Of a DNA stretch of 7,893 bases, positions 7,067-7,893 are shown piece by piece. A program made the position numbers and the translations under genes. This DNA is from JBPEXY01 sp052031065 (GTDB taxonomy: Bacteria > Pseudomonadota > Gammaproteobacteria > Immundisolibacterales > Immundisolibacteraceae). Location of the stretch: NCBI GenBank assembly GCA_052031065.1, contig JBPEXY010000036.1, forward strand, positions 1-7,893, in the 5' to 3' direction. Within the stretch, counting starts at the first letter, position 1, and every line of letters begins with the position of its first letter. Below the pieces are notes generated by a model. The model did not search any database, had not been told where the DNA came from, and saw only the letters and a program-made list of their open reading frames with translations.

Positions 7067-7893
7067 GTGTTAGACGCTTACATTTATGACGGCGCCCGTA
7101 CCGCATTTGGAAAATACTGTTCGGCACTGGCCCAGGTACGCCCGGATGACATGGCCGCCGTGGTAATCAAGGCGCTGGTGGAGAGAAACGGTATCGACCC
7201 GCTACGGATCGACGATGTGATCCTCGGCTGCGCCTGCCAGTCAGGTGAAGACAGCCGCAATGTTGCCCGTTATGCCGCGCTGCTGGCCGACCTTCCAGTG
7301 GAGGTGAGCGCGCAGACGGTGAATCGCCTGTGTGGCAGCAGTCTGGCTGCGGTGATTGATTCCGCGCGGGCCATCAGTTGTGGCGAGACGGAGTTGATGA
7401 TTGCCGGTGGCGTGGAGAGCATGACCCGCGCGCCGCTGACCTTCAACAAAAGCAACACCGCTTTTAGCAAGGACATTAGCGTATATGACAGCGCCATTGG
7501 GGTGCGCTTTCCCAACCCGCGTATCGGCGAGCAGTATGGTCATGACGCCATGCCGGAGACAGCGGAAAAGGTCGCCAAGGCGGAAAATATCAGCCGTGAG
7601 CAGTGTGACCAGTTTGCCTACCATTCGCAGCGCAAATGGGCTGAAGCAACCGGCAGGGGCTATTTCGGCGAAGAGATTGTGCCGGTCAACATCCCGCAGA
7701 AACGGGGCAAACCTGATCTGGTCGTCGATACCGACGAACACCCAAGACCCGCCGACCTGGAAAAAATGGCCGCCCTGAAACCACTGTTTGAGGGCGGTGT
7801 AGTCACTGCAGCCAGCGCATCCGGGATCAACGATGGCGCCGCTGCGCTGCTGATAGGTAGCGGCGAATTTGGTCAGCAGAGCAGTTTAAAACC
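7067..7893 (+). CDS. Thiolase (acetyl-CoA C-acyltransferase), 3' end cut by the window
   Basis: An open frame runs from GTG at 7067 to the window end with no stop, giving 275 codons of a family whose full length is about 390-400. Thiolases cleave 3-ketoacyl-CoA with CoA, or run the reverse condensation, in the cytoplasm. The N-terminus has YDGARTAFGK (7-16). The nucleophile Cys89 is in NRLCGSS (86-92), IAGGVESM follows, and SASGINDGAAAL lies near the cut end and matches the CoA-binding loop. The segment GVRFPNPRIGEQYG with MPETAEKVA resembles 3-oxoadipyl-CoA thiolases (PcaF/PaaJ group), but NRLCGSS is more like fatty-acid thiolases, so chain specificity is open. The C-terminal His and second Cys are outside the window. 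It diverges from the YCF48/RND/crotonase block and could belong to the same pathway. The long minus-strand frame inside it is a shadow. Confidence 0.93.
   Translation, partial: MLDAYIYDGARTAFGKYCSALAQVRPDDMAAVVIKALVERNGIDPLRIDDVILGCACQSGEDSRNVARYAALLADLPVEVSAQTVNRLCGSSLAAVIDSARAISCGETELMIAGGVESMTRAPLTFNKSNTAFSKDISVYDSAIGVRFPNPRIGEQYGHDAMPETAEKVAKAENISREQCDQFAYHSQRKWAEATGRGYFGEEIVPVNIPQKRGKPDLVVDTDEHPRPADLEKMAALKPLFEGGVVTAASASGINDGAAALLIGSGEFGQQSSLK

Noticed and set aside
7241..7741. A 166-residue minus-strand open frame within the thiolase
   Set aside because: It is antisense to an unmistakable thiolase with catalytic Cys89 and a good GTG start.
1..7893. Mobile element, CRISPR array, phage or defence system
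   Set aside because: I saw no terminal inverted repeats with a transposase, no regularly spaced direct repeats and no genes of these types. The only tandem repeat is the three-unit LTGSG coding repeat.

Overview
This window looks like chromosomal DNA from a gammaproteobacterium. It is GC-rich and densely coded, with ATG and GTG starts, mostly clear Shine-Dalgarno sites, and gene families common in marine and environmental Pseudomonas-like and Cellvibrionales-like lineages. I see no rRNA, tRNA, CRISPR array, insertion sequence, integrase or phage gene. The organism call is inference from gene content only.

Left part (1-2531, + strand): a small secreted protein with four cysteines and no family I recognise (112-456), then a PhoX-type alkaline phosphatase (615-2531) with a Tat signal and a possible lipobox. 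The gap between them holds a good candidate Pho box: two CTGTCAT-like repeats exactly 11 bp apart, followed 10 bp later by a -10-like hexamer. This suggests phosphate-starvation control of phoX by PhoB.

Middle part (2549-6829, - strand): three genes run leftward. They encode a YCF48-like Asp-box propeller protein, an RND/MMPL-type membrane protein that overlaps it by 4 bp (ATGA), and, 97 bp further on, a crotonase-fold enzyme. The crotonase lacks both hydratase glutamates and carries a Glu where delta3,delta2-enoyl-CoA isomerases have theirs. The RND protein seems to have lost the Asp-Tyr pair usual in the second transmembrane half of its relatives. The crotonase converges on phoX with only 17 bp between the stop codons.

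Right part (7067-7893, + strand): the first 275 codons of a thiolase, cut by the window end. It diverges from the YCF48/RND/crotonase block across a 237-bp spacer that holds two inverted repeats and a -10-like hexamer. A thiolase and an enoyl-CoA isomerase-like enzyme flanking an RND exporter and its propeller partner suggest a locus for handling, and perhaps exporting, a lipid or acyl-CoA-linked compound.

Most of the window is ordinary metabolism. The parts most worth a second look are the Pho box, the altered RND and crotonase active sites, and the repeated leader of the YCF48 protein.
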